IMG/VR virus record: IMGVR_UViG_3300035670_000030
Span: 62,001-126,000 of that record
Strand: one strand, 5' to 3'
From: a virus
DNA: 64,000 bases
The notes beneath the pieces were generated by a model. That model was not told the DNA's origin. It saw only the letters and a list, made by a program, of their open reading frames with translations, and did not search any database. Shown here one piece after another: positions 24,254 through 34,794 of the stretch. The position numbers and the translations under genes were made by a program. Position 1 is the stretch's first letter; each line of letters starts with the position of its first letter.

Positions 24254-27133
24254 TTATAAACTACTCGATGACGAAGTACTCGATAATGAGCTACTCGACG
24301 AATTTTCTAATATAATATCGTTATTTTCCGGATCTACCCATAAAGTATTTACGATTAAAGTCTCAGAACTTGACGAAGAACTACTCGATGACGAACTACT
24401 CGACAATGAACTGCTAGATGACGAACTACTCGAGGACGAACTAGAATTAAGATCTAAAAATAATATATTAGATGATCCTTCTGGATCTATCCATAAATTT
24501 GAACTAAATAATGATTCTGGTAAACTAGAACTACTACTACTACTACTTGGGAATCCTGCGCAAGTAAAATAACGATTGTCACATTCGCTATCCCATTCAA
24601 TTTCACAGCAAACAAAATCAGCATCAATAACCTCCTGATAACAAATATTATTAGTGTCAATATAACTAGGAGGAATTACCGTGCAACCAAAAGAAGAACT
24701 AGAACTAGACGTAATATTTTTATTAAATATAAATTTTAAAGATTTGCATCCAGTGATGATATCAAAATTTAAATTAAGATTACCAGTATTACTATAATTT
24801 TCATAAATTGTGTTATAATTATTATTATCTCTTGAAAATTGAAGTATTACTCCAGTTGGAATAAAACCACTCTCAAACTCAATATTAAACCCAGTAAAAT
24901 CAAAAAATTTATTAGTAACAGAGTAACCTAAAAATAAATCATTATTTATATCTCCAGATATTTCTCCATAAGGATAAATATTTTTATTTTCATTAAAAGC
25001 ATACCAAGCTGGATATGATAAAGAATCATTACTATAAAAAACTTCCCCAGAAAAAGAATTATTATTTAAAATTCCCCCTGAAGGATTATTATATCCAGTT
25101 AAATTTGGAGCAACAGGATAAACAGAAAAAAATTCTGAATTATTTATAGTAACTGGTATTCCTGTGTATAACTCAATTTTTCTAAATCCTATTCCACTAC
25201 TTGATTTTTGACCCGTAAAATTATGAGGCCAATTTTGTCCAGACTTAATTTCAATTCTAGCATAATTATAACTAGCATTATTATTAATTAATTGATCGGC
25301 ATTATTACATTCTAGTATTATTTGTTGTGGATATTCATAGAAATTTAAATCTTCACTTCTTAGAAAAAGCCCGTTACCAGACCGACTATCTATTGTTGTC
25401 CATGGGCCTTCTCTATTAATTGATAATTGTAAATCAAAATTATATGGATATTTTAAAGCATTAAAGTCTAACTCAAAAGAATAAAAAGATATTTTACTTT
25501 TTATTGATGGTTCATAAAATTTAAAGAATATTCCTATATCGCCAGTATTTCCAGTTAAATAAAAATATTCATTACCAATAAATGCTTTATCTGACAAAGA
25601 GTTATTTTCAGATGCAAATCCACTTCCACCATATATAAATAACCCCTCTTCTTGATTAATTATCGGATTTAACAAAACGCCAGTAGATTCGTTTATTATT
25701 ATATTGCCTAAATTAATCTCTCCAGAATTATTAGAAATTATATTTCCAAATAAAAGTCCTGTTAGTCCTACAATTTTATTTCCAGATCCAGTATAATTTA
25801 AACCAGTAATATTATTTGATTCCCAAAATAATTTTTTATTATATAAAAAATAATCTCCAGTATAATAACCAGAACCAGTTAAACTTTGTAGTCCTGTTTT
25901 AATATTTATACTATTAAAATAAAAACCTGTTAGATTAATATTTCTTGTTTCTGAAAATAACCCGTACCCATAGACAAAACCAGTTAAGGGTGAATTTAAG
26001 AATCCTGTAGCTGTAATTAAAGTTCCTTCTGGAGAATTTCCTGTTCCACTAGCCCCAAGTAATGGCAAACGATATTGGTAATTAAGTTCTCCCGTGGCAA
26101 ATTGTAGTTCTCTATAGCTTTCTGATAAAATGCCTGTCGGAAATTGGTTATAGTAATCTCTTTCTAAAAAAGAAGTGCCTAAACCTGTTAAAACGCCAGT
26201 AATATAATCAAAACCATATATAAATCCAGATGCGTTTCCACTTATAAAACCACTTGCGGCAAATTCTCCAAGAATTAATTCACCAGTATGCCCAGAAATA
26301 TTTTTTATTAATATTGTTACGTTTAGTGGGTCTGGATATATCGTTCTTAATTCAAAATTATAATATTGCCCAAAAGTAAAATTATCAATAAGACCTGTTC
26401 CGCCAGTATAGCCTGTAAATAAATCAATAAAATAAACTGGCCCTGGAATCGAATCAAAAGAGATAGTATTTTGAATATTCCCAAAATTAGTATTTAAAAA
26501 TAAAGTAGCTAAAGACGGAGTAACTTCATTAATACTAACTTGATCGTCAAATTCTGGTTTTAAAATTATTTGACCAGATTGATTTCCAGATATGATAAAT
26601 AATGGTAAACTTTGGATTTCATAATCTGTATTTTCATTAAATAAAGTGCCGCTAAAAATTCTAAAGGATTTTTGAGATTCATTTTCTAAATTCTTAATAA
26701 CTCCAGTTAAGTTTTGTCCAAAAAAACCACTTTTTGGAAAGATTATATTATAATTTGGCTTATCTCCTTGAATATAAAAATCGTATTCAATTTCAGAGCC
26801 AGTAGTTTTTACATAAAAATAATCATAGTATGAATTGTCCAATTTCGGAGAAAATAAACATACTGGATTTTGATTTATAAAATAATTAATATATCCAGAA
26901 CCAATATTTCCGGAAAAGCTTACTACTTCTCTTGGATTATAAGACCATACATATTTGTTATTAAAATCAAAAATATTTCCATCTTTAAAGGAGAAGATTT
27001 GTAATGTTTTTTCATCTCCTGAAAAACCAATTTCTGAAACACCAGAACAAGTAGAATTTGTAGCATTAAATGAAAAAGAAAATTCATTTTGTGCTGCAAA
27101 ATTTCTATACTGTATTCCAGAAGTAATAATCAT
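24254..27133 (-). CDS. Large Gly/Tyr/Thr-rich tail fibre protein with poly-Ser C-terminus
   Basis: 959 residues. Most of the length is beta-type with very frequent TG, SG and GY turns (for example LTGSGYYTGDYFLYNK), as in fibrous tail proteins. Near residue 840-865 is FVCCEIEWDSECDNRYFTC, a CC..WD..C motif known from surface proteins of Planctomycetes and Myxococcota. The C-terminus alternates long Ser tracts with two copies of a short unit, SNLWIDPEGSSNIL and NTLWVDPENNDIIL. Serine codons mix TCN and AGY. Starts 3 bases after the hub gene; probably a receptor-binding or fibre component. Confidence 0.6.
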   Translation of the reverse strand: MIITSGIQYRNFAAQNEFSFSFNATNSTCSGVSEIGFSGDEKTLQIFSFKDGNIFDFNNKYVWSYNPREVVSFSGNIGSGYINYFINQNPVCLFSPKLDNSYYDYFYVKTTGSEIEYDFYIQGDKPNYNIIFPKSGFFGQNLTGVIKNLENESQKSFRIFSGTLFNENTDYEIQSLPLFIISGNQSGQIILKPEFDDQVSINEVTPSLATLFLNTNFGNIQNTISFDSIPGPVYFIDLFTGYTGGTGLIDNFTFGQYYNFELRTIYPDPLNVTILIKNISGHTGELILGEFAASGFISGNASGFIYGFDYITGVLTGLGTSFLERDYYNQFPTGILSESYRELQFATGELNYQYRLPLLGASGTGNSPEGTLITATGFLNSPLTGFVYGYGLFSETRNINLTGFYFNSINIKTGLQSLTGSGYYTGDYFLYNKKLFWESNNITGLNYTGSGNKIVGLTGLLFGNIISNNSGEINLGNIIINESTGVLLNPIINQEEGLFIYGGSGFASENNSLSDKAFIGNEYFYLTGNTGDIGIFFKFYEPSIKSKISFYSFELDFNALKYPYNFDLQLSINREGPWTTIDSRSGNGLFLRSEDLNFYEYPQQIILECNNADQLINNNASYNYARIEIKSGQNWPHNFTGQKSSSGIGFRKIELYTGIPVTINNSEFFSVYPVAPNLTGYNNPSGGILNNNSFSGEVFYSNDSLSYPAWYAFNENKNIYPYGEISGDINNDLFLGYSVTNKFFDFTGFNIEFESGFIPTGVILQFSRDNNNYNTIYENYSNTGNLNLNFDIITGCKSLKFIFNKNITSSSSSSFGCTVIPPSYIDTNNICYQEVIDADFVCCEIEWDSECDNRYFTCAGFPSSSSSSSSLPESLFSSNLWIDPEGSSNILFLDLNSSSSSSSSSSSSSLSSSSSSSSSSSSSETLIVNTLWVDPENNDIILENSSSSSLSSTSSSSSL
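24262..24540 (-). repeat. Poly-Ser tracts with two LWxDPE units
   Basis: The C-terminal 90 residues of the 959-residue protein contain three Ser tracts (up to 13 in a row) and two copies of a (S/T)-L-W-(I/V)-D-P-E unit. At DNA level TCN and AGY codons alternate, so this is not a simple triplet expansion. Confidence 0.75.
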
Positions 27134-27135
27134 AT

Positions 27136-29541
27136 TTAGGATGCGTTATAAGACGCTCTGTTAAATTGCGATTGAACATATCTAACTGTATTATTAGCTT
27201 TTGATAATTTTGGTGGTTTAGTTGAAAAAGTTGCGGTAGTTGTAAAACCATCAGACGATAAACTTATATCTAAATTTGATAATCCATTTTGAGGGCTAAG
27301 CGTTATATTTGATGGTTCGCCAGCAAATGTATATTTAATTTCTTCTTGCGGTCTAGAACAAACCGCATCTGCTGGTTTAATTAAATTGCTAGGACGTCTC
27401 GATTGAAAAGAATCTTCGTCTGGATCTGTAATATTTTCATTATTAATTCTAATTTCTGCGACATCATTTGCCACACCAGGATTTCCAGCAGACCATAAAA
27501 ATTGTTCCGTTCCTACTGTACTAATTTTATTGATATTAATATTGTATCTGCATACAACCTGTAAACTTCCATCAGATGGAGCGAAAATTCTAAGAGAGCC
27601 GCCTTTAAGAGAAATACTACAAGATTTTGCTGTTTTTGTTATCAAACCACTAACATAATCATCAGGGTTAGTCGTATCATTCGTAGTTCCCCCCGCTGCC
27701 TCTATAGCCTTATCTCTTGCAATTTCTTCGGCAGCTTTACAGGAACCTTTTTCTAAACTTTCATCATATTGAGGGCAATTTTTTTTACCAGATTGAATAT
27801 TAGCATTTTTCTGATCATAATATGTTTGCTCAAGAGGGTTTAATCCCCTACTAGTTGAAGATCTAAATCCAATTTTATTTCTTACAAATTTTTCACTATT
27901 TGGAAAAATTATTAAAGTATTTACTTTTTTTGATTGTTCGCCAGTAAGTATTTTTGCAGTAACTAGCGCATCTGAGATTCCAGACTCTTTTAAATCAATA
28001 TGAATAGGCGCACAATTTTGAATTTCATTTGCTAAATTTTCATAACCAAGAGCTTCTTGCGCGCTAGTTTCGTCATGGCTCATGGTACCACCCCTATCGA
28101 TAATTCTTCTACCTGCAAAATTTTCACTACCTTGTTCTTGGACTTGCCCCTCTGGATCTACAGAAATTTCTACTTCTATTGTATAATTAGAATTACAATA
28201 AAAAAATGAACCAGAAGAATCTGAAGCTCGATAATATCTACCATGATATTGTAATAATTTTTGTTCAATTTCATGCCATTTATCAGCAATTGTCGGATCT
28301 CTGTTAATAAAATTAAAGTCATAGTTAGGAAGATCTTTTGCATCAAAAGCTTCTAAGTCAGAAATCATATCCTGAAAACCAAATTTTTTAAGAGCGCTTA
28401 TAATTTTTAGTTTATTAGTTGTAATACCACTATTTATTTTATATCCAAGAGCTTCCCAATGTTCATTTTGAAAACTGTATAAATCTCTTAAACTTCTTGA
28501 TACATAACCTAAGAAAGCTGCGTGAACAAAATTGTCTTGGTTTCTTTTCCCGCCCCATCTTCCTTTGTCTGCATTGATAGATTGGGGCGCACCAACTTTA
28601 TTTATAAAATAACTAATTGGATATGGAGATAACGAATATAAAACAACTCTCGATTTTGAAGCACTCAGAGCTTTAACTGCAGATCTCGGCATTGCCGTAT
28701 ATCCAATACCATATTGTCTAAATGTTCCCTGCATAGAAACAGATTTTTCTTTTGAAATAATGCTTGGGTGAGAAATATCTGGAATGGTAGCAACGCCAAC
28801 AGAAACATCAAAAAATCTAAGCGTATTTGTTGAAAAATCCCAATAATAATCAAAACCTAGATCTGAGCACCAACTACTTAAAACTTCTCTTAGAGTTCCT
28901 TCATGAGTTGCTTTCCATTCATTATTATTTGGTGCAGATGACATATTTACAGGAATTTGGCCTTTTAAATCATTAAAAGTATAATAAGTATCTGGTATAT
29001 CACATACAGAATTTGCGAATTTTTCATGCCCAACCAAAATAACATTTCCAACTTTTGTAGATCCCAAAGAATAAGATTTAGATGGAACTGTTATTCTACC
29101 TAATCTTTTCTCTACAAATTCCGTATAAGGAAAACCTGATAATTTTGTATTTCTTCTCGGTACTAATATAGACTCGTCACTAAAATCAAAAGTTTTATTT
29201 TTATTTTGCAGCGTCCCATTTTTTCCCAACAACCCGCGTTTCCATAATAAAACATAGTATCTATCTAATATTATACTATTATCAATAAGAGTTACTTGTA
29301 ATGTTTTTTCTCCAGCAGATTCTCGAAAATTATAAGACCAAACAATTCCATTAAATTTAAAATTTCCAAAAGTTACTGAAGTTTGAGAATTTAAAGCTGG
29401 AGTTGAATAAATACCATTTTCATTCACAATATCTATTGTTAATTTAGATGGTTCAGCAGAGTATCCAATACTCATATTTAGTCCATATATTACCCCGCCA
29501 TAATTTGGCCCTGATATTGTTGGTACATTTTTTATTGCCAT
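27136..29541 (-). CDS. Putative tail hub / tip protein
   Basis: 801 residues. The N-terminus (SAEPSKLTIDIVNENGIY, then TFGNFKFNGIVWSYNFRESAGEKTLQVTLID) resembles the first beta domain of phage hub proteins. About 200-245 has WCSDLGFDYYWDFSTNTLRFFD, typical of hub/late-control-type modules where a short peptidase- or ligand-binding groove is built. It has the expected position after the two distal tail proteins and before the fibres. Preceded by a GTGTAA box and AAAGGAAAAAGG. No lytic motif was found. Assignment rests on these motifs and gene order. Confidence 0.6.
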   Translation of the reverse strand: MAIKNVPTISGPNYGGVIYGLNMSIGYSAEPSKLTIDIVNENGIYSTPALNSQTSVTFGNFKFNGIVWSYNFRESAGEKTLQVTLIDNSIILDRYYVLLWKRGLLGKNGTLQNKNKTFDFSDESILVPRRNTKLSGFPYTEFVEKRLGRITVPSKSYSLGSTKVGNVILVGHEKFANSVCDIPDTYYTFNDLKGQIPVNMSSAPNNNEWKATHEGTLREVLSSWCSDLGFDYYWDFSTNTLRFFDVSVGVATIPDISHPSIISKEKSVSMQGTFRQYGIGYTAMPRSAVKALSASKSRVVLYSLSPYPISYFINKVGAPQSINADKGRWGGKRNQDNFVHAAFLGYVSRSLRDLYSFQNEHWEALGYKINSGITTNKLKIISALKKFGFQDMISDLEAFDAKDLPNYDFNFINRDPTIADKWHEIEQKLLQYHGRYYRASDSSGSFFYCNSNYTIEVEISVDPEGQVQEQGSENFAGRRIIDRGGTMSHDETSAQEALGYENLANEIQNCAPIHIDLKESGISDALVTAKILTGEQSKKVNTLIIFPNSEKFVRNKIGFRSSTSRGLNPLEQTYYDQKNANIQSGKKNCPQYDESLEKGSCKAAEEIARDKAIEAAGGTTNDTTNPDDYVSGLITKTAKSCSISLKGGSLRIFAPSDGSLQVVCRYNININKISTVGTEQFLWSAGNPGVANDVAEIRINNENITDPDEDSFQSRRPSNLIKPADAVCSRPQEEIKYTFAGEPSNITLSPQNGLSNLDISLSSDGFTTTATFSTKPPKLSKANNTVRYVQSQFNRASYNAS

Positions 29542-29570
29542 TTCCTTTTTCCTTTATATTCCTATTTAAT

Positions 29571-29576
29571 TTACAC
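29571..29576 (-). promoter_or_regulatory. GTGTAA late-promoter candidate
   Basis: Minus-strand TTTTGTGTAAATTAAATA lies 29 bases before the ATG at 29541; it includes the stop codon of the upstream gene. AAAGGAAAAAGG separates it from the ATG. Confidence 0.45.
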
Positions 29577-31538
29577 AAAAAAATCGTCTGTATTATTATA
29601 AATTACTTCTTTAAATACGCTTGGTTCTTTAAAAACTCCAGAAATTAAATCATAATTACTATTTTCAATATAATTGCTATTAATTTTTTGTTTAATACCA
29701 TTATAATAAACTTGCGAACAGCCATGATTAAATGGGTAATTAAATTTTAATGTTCCAGAATTTCCTGATACATAATTATTATAATGGTTTATTTCTCTAA
29801 CCATAAAATAATTTAAATCATTAGAAGGATTTACGTTTAGAAAATATAAATTCATACCAGTTTCAATCCTCTCAACTGAGTAGTCAATACCACTAATTAA
29901 TTTTTGACCATTTTTAAAAACAAAAGCATCAACACCACTGTTTGATGATTGATAAAAAATTTCTCCAAATATATTACCTGTTCTTTGTGAAAAACTTGAT
30001 TTTCCACTAAAGTAGTCGTAAAATAAAAAATCTTTTACACCAAAAAATTTATTTGTTTCAACTGTTGTCCCAGTTATAAAATAATCAAATTTTGGACTTC
30101 GTATTATTTCATATCCGCTTGGAATAAGTTCATAACCATCATCAATTAGCGCTTGTCCATTACCAAACATTAAAACTTCATTTGGGCCAAATTCTCTATC
30201 GATATAAAAATAATTTTCATTTAAAACATCGTATCCTAAATTTATATTATAATCTAAAACTTTACTTTGATTTTTTTCTGCATATATTTCTACTATATCA
30301 TTATCTATTGGCTCTACACTAGCAGGGCCAACCGCTGTTAATAAACTAATTTCTTTATAAGATAATGAGGCCAAGTAGTTATCATCATATGAGTACAAAA
30401 CATCGCCAGTGTTATTAAAATAAGAATCACATATTAAACCAGTTACAAACACATTTTCGATACCAGTGTCTATTCCTATTAATTCGATCTCTGTAAATCC
30501 TGTCACGTATGTAATTCCAGTTAATGGTACCGTCACTAAAACTTCGTTATATATTTCTCCAGATAAAGCAATTTGTTCTACAATATTAACACTGTTTCCA
30601 CAGTTATCAATGTAAGATCCCAAAAATTTACCACTATAGCCAGTAATACCAGTATATACATAACCAGAATTAATTTGTTGATATCCAGTGATACCAGTAA
30701 TACCACTTTCGAATCCTGAAACTAAAACCCCAGTAACAGTAGAATAAGAATACCCAGATCCAGATAAAAATCCTGTCGTATAACAATATTCTTCTAAATC
30801 GCCCTCAAAACCCGTAGGTTCTGAAAAAAATCCCCTAGCTAAAACATTTGCATAAACATAAGGTATATTATTAAATATATATAACCTATCCATATAACCA
30901 CTAAAATTTGAAGGATTATTAGAATCCCAAGCGTATCCATTTGGATTTCCTCCTACATATAAATTAGAACTATTTATGAAATTGTTTTGATAAATTTCAA
31001 ATTCTTGAGATGAAAATTGAAAATTATTATTATTAAAATGTCCTAGAGTAATAACAGAATTTGTTCGATTGATGACCAAAATATTTTTATCTGACAGTAT
31101 ACCAGTATATGTAAAAGTAAATGATCCTTCTATATTATTCCAATATTTTAGATATAATTTATTGGCATCATTAATTCCGATATTAAATCCAGAATAAGTA
31201 TTAAACGAATTTCCAGTGACTGAAGACAATAGAACTTCATTGCCCATTCTTAGTTTTTCATATGAAATCAAAATAGTAGATTCATTTAAAGAATAGTCTT
31301 TACTTAATTTAAAATAATTTGTCGTGTTAAAATTTCCACTCCCAGAATAATCAAAAAACCCATTCCCACCGATAGTGTTTAGAATCCCAGATGAAGCGCC
31401 AGTTGCCCACGGATCACCATATACTATATCAGTATTCGTTGTGGGGTTAGATCTGAATGAAAATGCTGTGACAATATCTGCGTAGTTTATGTTTAACGCA
31501 TCTACTAAAAAATTCATTCCTGAAATTATATTTACCAT
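29571..31538 (-). CDS. Tail protein with LamG-like N-terminal domain
   Basis: ATG 31538 gives 655 residues (start MVNIISGMNF) and leaves 4 bases after the upstream gene; a start at 31565 would overlap it. About 10-230 reads as a concanavalin/LamG-like domain: YFKLSKDYSLNESTILISYE, then NGYAWDSNNPSNFSGYMDRLYIFNN. The remainder is Gly/Thr-rich with TGITGYSGKFLG and similar repeats. Probably a tail-tip or fibre protein binding a surface glycan; function inferred. Confidence 0.6.
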   Translation of the reverse strand: MVNIISGMNFLVDALNINYADIVTAFSFRSNPTTNTDIVYGDPWATGASSGILNTIGGNGFFDYSGSGNFNTTNYFKLSKDYSLNESTILISYEKLRMGNEVLLSSVTGNSFNTYSGFNIGINDANKLYLKYWNNIEGSFTFTYTGILSDKNILVINRTNSVITLGHFNNNNFQFSSQEFEIYQNNFINSSNLYVGGNPNGYAWDSNNPSNFSGYMDRLYIFNNIPYVYANVLARGFFSEPTGFEGDLEEYCYTTGFLSGSGYSYSTVTGVLVSGFESGITGITGYQQINSGYVYTGITGYSGKFLGSYIDNCGNSVNIVEQIALSGEIYNEVLVTVPLTGITYVTGFTEIELIGIDTGIENVFVTGLICDSYFNNTGDVLYSYDDNYLASLSYKEISLLTAVGPASVEPIDNDIVEIYAEKNQSKVLDYNINLGYDVLNENYFYIDREFGPNEVLMFGNGQALIDDGYELIPSGYEIIRSPKFDYFITGTTVETNKFFGVKDFLFYDYFSGKSSFSQRTGNIFGEIFYQSSNSGVDAFVFKNGQKLISGIDYSVERIETGMNLYFLNVNPSNDLNYFMVREINHYNNYVSGNSGTLKFNYPFNHGCSQVYYNGIKQKINSNYIENSNYDLISGVFKEPSVFKEVIYNNTDDFFV

Positions 31539-31542
31539 ATTA

Positions 31543-33150
31543 TTATGAAATAAGTGGACCATCAAAAGTCCATGTCTCGTTTATTGTTACAGTTTTAATA
31601 TCATTATTCTTTGAAATATTTCTATCTTCTAATAATAAATTCGCTCTACCATTAGTATAGTTAGATTTCATTCTATTTACTTCACTAATTGCTGCGCTTT
31701 CCGCTGTAGAAATATTTTTATTCATCCTTGCGGTTGCTGTGACAGAAATTTGTATTCGGGACCTATTCGCGCATCTTAAATTTTGAACATTATGTTCTCT
31801 TGGCGTGAAAGCGGATGTATTTGGAACATGAATAAAAATAGACGGATTAAAAGTAATACTAGAACTGATATTTAAAATGTCAGCACTAAATACAACTGCT
31901 TTATTAGAATACTGGGCATTATAAGTAATTTGGGCATTAAATCTATCAAAACTTATAGATTCAGTTAAAGGAACAGGATTTAAATCAGAAGCTCCAAATT
32001 CTGATAAATATTCTTCTGATGCTAATGAGTATGGAAAGAATCTATTTTGATAAAATTCATTAACTTTTTGCCATTTCGTTGCTAAATCTCCATATTTACA
32101 AGAAATTGTAGAACTTAAATTAACCGTTCGGATACATTTTAAAGAATCTTCATTAATATCAACAGTATAATTATTAATTAATTGATCTGAAAAATCGTTA
32201 TTATATGAAGAACTAAAGCTTAATCTGTTTTCTTCCGATACCTCTTCTAATGATTGTGATATAGGACGATTAGAAATAGGTTCTTTAAAAACTCTACTAC
32301 AAATTTGACTTGCGATACTATATAAATCTAAACTGTTATAATCATTTCTTAACACAGTAAGATTATTGCCTTGTAAATCGCCATTAATATTTACAGTAAC
32401 AATACCATCATCAATTCCAGAATTTAAATCAACAGAATAATTTAAAATAGAATTGTTAGGATTTTCTAAGTTTGTTGATTTTTTGTAAGTTCCTTCCCAC
32501 GAATAAGTTCCATTAAATCTATCTACGACTTCTTGGGTTGAATATAAAAGAAATGGGCGAGATGCTACAGCATTTCTATTTTTTATTAAAATAGGTGAAA
32601 TTCCATTTATATTACCAGTTTTAGAGAGAACCCATTCTTTTGCATTTTCTATTGCATTTTTATTTTTAGCAATTATACCTTTTGCGGAAATAGAGTGGAT
32701 TACATTTAAAATATCCCCCTCTTCTTCATCAAAAGAAAAAGTTTCTTCTGGCTCAACAATGCCATAATAATCTTTAAATAAACCAGAATCATAAACAGTG
32801 ATATCTATAGAATAAGGTAATAAACCATACCAAGAAGACTGCTCAATATTAATTGAATTTATTACTGCATTAGCACCTGTATATAAACCAGACCCATTTT
32901 CAGTTATTAATAATGTTTTATAATTTTCATTAAAATTTTCATGTAATTTCTGGGCAGCTTCTGCTAATAAATTATAAGAATTAGAACCCAAAAATTTACC
33001 AGTTAATTGACCTTCTAAAGTAATATTAGTAACTTGATTCCATTTTGTTCCAAAATCAATATAGTCATTAGAAATAGAAACAAATGGCACTGTTGAGATA
33101 CCACTAAAAGCATCCTTATTGTTATATAAAATTTTTACATTGTCACTCAT
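31543..33150 (-). CDS. Distal tail structural protein (paralogue A)
   Basis: 535 residues. The segments TNITLEGQLTGKF, INSINIEQSSWYGLLPYSIDITVYDSG, and SFDRFNAQITYNAQYSN have counterparts in the neighbouring 545-residue protein (TISIRGYILDL, VKSFSVDSGNWVRYTQYEATIEV, VNKFNGTINFTITFDND). Thus the pair arose by duplication. Position just after the tape measure fits distal-tail or tip proteins. No enzyme motif. Confidence 0.6.
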   Translation of the reverse strand: MSDNVKILYNNKDAFSGISTVPFVSISNDYIDFGTKWNQVTNITLEGQLTGKFLGSNSYNLLAEAAQKLHENFNENYKTLLITENGSGLYTGANAVINSINIEQSSWYGLLPYSIDITVYDSGLFKDYYGIVEPEETFSFDEEEGDILNVIHSISAKGIIAKNKNAIENAKEWVLSKTGNINGISPILIKNRNAVASRPFLLYSTQEVVDRFNGTYSWEGTYKKSTNLENPNNSILNYSVDLNSGIDDGIVTVNINGDLQGNNLTVLRNDYNSLDLYSIASQICSRVFKEPISNRPISQSLEEVSEENRLSFSSSYNNDFSDQLINNYTVDINEDSLKCIRTVNLSSTISCKYGDLATKWQKVNEFYQNRFFPYSLASEEYLSEFGASDLNPVPLTESISFDRFNAQITYNAQYSNKAVVFSADILNISSSITFNPSIFIHVPNTSAFTPREHNVQNLRCANRSRIQISVTATARMNKNISTAESAAISEVNRMKSNYTNGRANLLLEDRNISKNNDIKTVTINETWTFDGPLIS

Positions 33151-33151
33151 T

Positions 33152-34789
33152 TTATGAATATTTATAAGTTGCTTCGTATGTTATTGTTTTGTCTGTTTCA
33201 TTTGATGAATAATTAATAGATTCTAAATATTCATCATTTCCTAATCCAGGTGTTCCACCAGCATAATTTTTAGCTTTTGTAAAATAATTCCAACTATTAA
33301 ATGTGCTAACTGTGCAACCAACTTCCATATTGACCTTAACAGTATATGTACCTTGTTTTTTTAGATCCCTATTTTGGTTTAAAGCAAATGTACGATTTGG
33401 TATAATAAAATCTTTAGTAATAGGTAGTAAACCCGTATCTGTTTTTTCTATATCTATTTTTTTAATTCCAGCGTCTGATCCATCTTTAACTGTTGGGTCA
33501 TCCGTATATGTAAAATTGTAATTAATAAAACCTTCATATTTATTACGGTTAATAGTTTTATTGATTTCCTTTAAGGTTCCTCCTATTTTATTTGTGGCTT
33601 CGTCATTGTAAAAACTAGTAACTCGACCGAATATTCCACCTTTAGCTGCATTCCATCCAATTTTAGCTTTATCATATTTATCATTTGAGCCAATTTTTCC
33701 ATTACCTTTAACAGAGCCATTCTCAGAAGCGCTCCATACTCCGTTTTCGCTTCTATCTAAATTACTTACATATTCCCAAATATAAGAAGAATTTATTTTT
33801 TTAGGGTCGTTATCAAAAGTTATCGTAAAATTTATAGTGCCATTAAACTTATTAACTTGAACAGATTTGCTAATAAATTGCTGGTTTAAGTCTGTGATAA
33901 TATTAAATTTTGTTTTATAGTTTTGGAATACGGCATTACATCTAGAATAAACACCAACTACTTGCTCGTCATATCCAGCCAGAGCATTTTCATATAGTGA
34001 TGGGACATCATATTCAGCTTTTATCGAACAATTTTCACTTGCTGTTGCGATACCATTTTCATCTATTTCAACCGAATGAGTTCTAACAAAAGAATAATTT
34101 TTATTATTATTTAATGTGCTATACGAAAACGTTCTTCTAAATCCACACTTACCAGTAATAGTATTATAATTTTCACTATTTAATACTTTGTAATTATTTC
34201 TAGTTGTGTAATTTCCTTCTGCAATATTAGAACTCGATGGGATTGTTTTTAATAGTTCTGTAGCTAAAGATTGTGCTAAACTAATTAAATTTATATTTTT
34301 ATTATCTGCATCATACTCTATATCAATAGAATGTTCTCCACCAAGCACTTTATTTTGAGTATCGAAATCTAAAGAAAAACTTTCTGAAAAACTTTTAATT
34401 AAATTAAAACTTTTATTATTAATATCAATCCCATCAAACTCTTTTGAATTCAAATCTGCAATTGGTACTTCCATCAAAACTTCAATAGTTGCTTCGTACT
34501 GTGTATAACGAACCCAATTTCCAGAATCAACAGAAAAAGATTTTACTTTTCCGACTCCGAAGTTTACACTATTAATTATTATTTCTTGAAATTCCTGCGT
34601 AAGTTTTATAATTTCTTTAGTATTTGTAAAAACGCCTTTAACACCATTATCATTTGTTAAATCTAGTATATAGCCACGAATAGATATAGTTCTTAAAGAT
34701 GAGTAAAATAAAGATCTTTCACCAAAAAAATTATTTTGATGATCATAGCCTAGAACTTCTACATTATTAAATAGTAGATTAGTTGCCAT
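33152..34789 (-). CDS. Distal tail structural protein (paralogue B)
   Basis: 545 residues, first gene after the tape measure, hence in the place of a distal-tail (Dit-like) protein. It shares architecture with paralogue A, and has internal repeats of a (K/R)-(F/Y)-x-G-x-I-N-x-x-x-T-(F/Y)-x-(D/N)-(D/N)-P strand pair (NKFNGTINFTITFDNDP and NKYEGFINYNFTYTDDP). Strand-rich. Lies 5 bases after the tape measure stop. Confidence 0.6.
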   Translation of the reverse strand: MATNLLFNNVEVLGYDHQNNFFGERSLFYSSLRTISIRGYILDLTNDNGVKGVFTNTKEIIKLTQEFQEIIINSVNFGVGKVKSFSVDSGNWVRYTQYEATIEVLMEVPIADLNSKEFDGIDINNKSFNLIKSFSESFSLDFDTQNKVLGGEHSIDIEYDADNKNINLISLAQSLATELLKTIPSSSNIAEGNYTTRNNYKVLNSENYNTITGKCGFRRTFSYSTLNNNKNYSFVRTHSVEIDENGIATASENCSIKAEYDVPSLYENALAGYDEQVVGVYSRCNAVFQNYKTKFNIITDLNQQFISKSVQVNKFNGTINFTITFDNDPKKINSSYIWEYVSNLDRSENGVWSASENGSVKGNGKIGSNDKYDKAKIGWNAAKGGIFGRVTSFYNDEATNKIGGTLKEINKTINRNKYEGFINYNFTYTDDPTVKDGSDAGIKKIDIEKTDTGLLPITKDFIIPNRTFALNQNRDLKKQGTYTVKVNMEVGCTVSTFNSWNYFTKAKNYAGGTPGLGNDEYLESINYSSNETDKTITYEATYKYS

Positions 34790-34794
34790 TTAAA

